NCBI GenBank assembly: GCA_013151365.1
Contig: JAADIK010000127.1
Location: 1-5,978, forward strand
DNA length: 5,978 nt
Reading direction: 5' to 3'
Source: Deltaproteobacteria bacterium
GTDB taxonomy: Bacteria; Desulfobacterota; Desulfobulbia; Desulfobulbales; Desulfobulbaceae
In this document: piece by piece, positions 5,815-5,978 of the stretch
Layout of the letters: every line of letters starts with the position of its first letter
Position numbering within the stretch: position 1 is the first letter of the stretch
The notes under the pieces: generated by a model
The model's database searches: none
What the model was told of the DNA's origin: nothing
The model's input: only the letters and a program-made list of their open reading frames with translations
Position numbers and translations under genes: made by a program

Positions 5815-5978
5815 ATGAAAAACGTTGTAAAGATTGCCAGCATGGTGCTTGTCCTGTTCATGCTTGTCGCGACCGCTTGGTCGGGCGAAGCTGCGACCGG
5901 GGGGCCGGGCAATTTCATGCCCAACCAGTTGATCATCGGTTTCAAGCCGGGCCTGTCCAATGCCCGGATTAAAAGAAT
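5815..5978 (+). CDS. Secreted protein, N-terminal fragment; possible S8 (subtilase) propeptide
   Basis: An open frame starts at ATG 5815 after a very strong ribosome binding site and runs off the right edge; 54 full codons are visible. Residues 1-21 form a classic Sec signal peptide: K2 and K6, then a hydrophobic core (MVLVLFMLVATA). Cleavage is likely after A21 or within the next five residues, giving an exported protein. The mature start, Asn-Phe-Met-Pro-Asn-Gln-Leu-Ile-Ile-Gly-Phe-Lys-Pro-Gly, resembles the opening of subtilase propeptides and related fervidolysin-type N-terminal domains (pattern PxxLIVxFKPG). That assignment rests on one short motif; the catalytic domain, if any, is outside the window. 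It is separated from hypB by a probable terminator and is probably not part of hydrogenase function. Confidence 0.8.
   Translation, partial: MKNVVKIASMVLVLFMLVATAWSGEAATGGPGNFMPNQLIIGFKPGLSNARIKR

Noticed and set aside
1..5978. CRISPR arrays, tRNA or rRNA genes, insertion sequences and attachment sites
   Set aside because: I saw no regularly spaced repeats, RNA gene signatures, transposase-like frames or flanking duplications.

Overview
The window holds a compact [NiFe]-hydrogenase locus from what looks like an anaerobic, H2-oxidising bacterium. The best guess is a Desulfobacterota (Desulfobulbaceae-like) or similar respiratory anaerobe. This rests on GC-rich coding sequence, consensus Shine-Dalgarno sites and the periplasmic, quinone-linked, standard-cluster hydrogenase. 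The taxon is inference only.

Layout, all genes on the + strand: (1) 1-272, the C-terminal part of hypE, ending in the family's Pro-Arg-Ile-Cys tail. (2) 273-460, an AT-rich intergenic region with a good sigma70-type promoter (316-343) and a 10-bp palindrome over its downstream edge. (3) 461-5562, a tight six-gene operon: Tat-exported hydrogenase small subunit, large subunit, di-heme cytochrome b, maturation protease, hypA and hypB. Gaps are 5-45 nt and hyaD/hypA overlap by 8 nt. A strong 12-bp hairpin sits between the cytochrome b gene and the protease gene. (4) 5563-5814, a 252-nt non-coding region with a terminator-like hairpin after hypB and, further on, a perfect 11-bp hairpin that competes with an alternative 9-bp stem. 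(5) 5815-5978, the N-terminus of a secreted protein running off the window, with a signal peptide and a start resembling subtilase (S8) propeptides.

How the genes work together: HypE (with HypC, HypD and HypF, not in the window) makes the CN ligands of the active-site iron. HypA and HypB then insert nickel into the large-subunit precursor. HyaD removes the 15-residue C-terminal extension after the last His of the DPCxxCxxH motif. The folded heterodimer is exported through the Tat signal of the small subunit. It is anchored by the small subunit's C-terminal helix and the cytochrome b, which passes electrons from periplasmic H2 to the quinone pool. The small subunit has the ordinary CTGC proximal-cluster motif, not the six-Cys type, so the enzyme should be of the standard oxygen-sensitive class (Wolinella HydABC-like, group 1b).

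I found no clearly new biological system. The points most worth a second look are regulatory RNA structures (hyaC-hyaD hairpin, mutually exclusive stems upstream of the last gene), the promoter palindrome, and a Cys-x-x-Cys tail on the small subunit.
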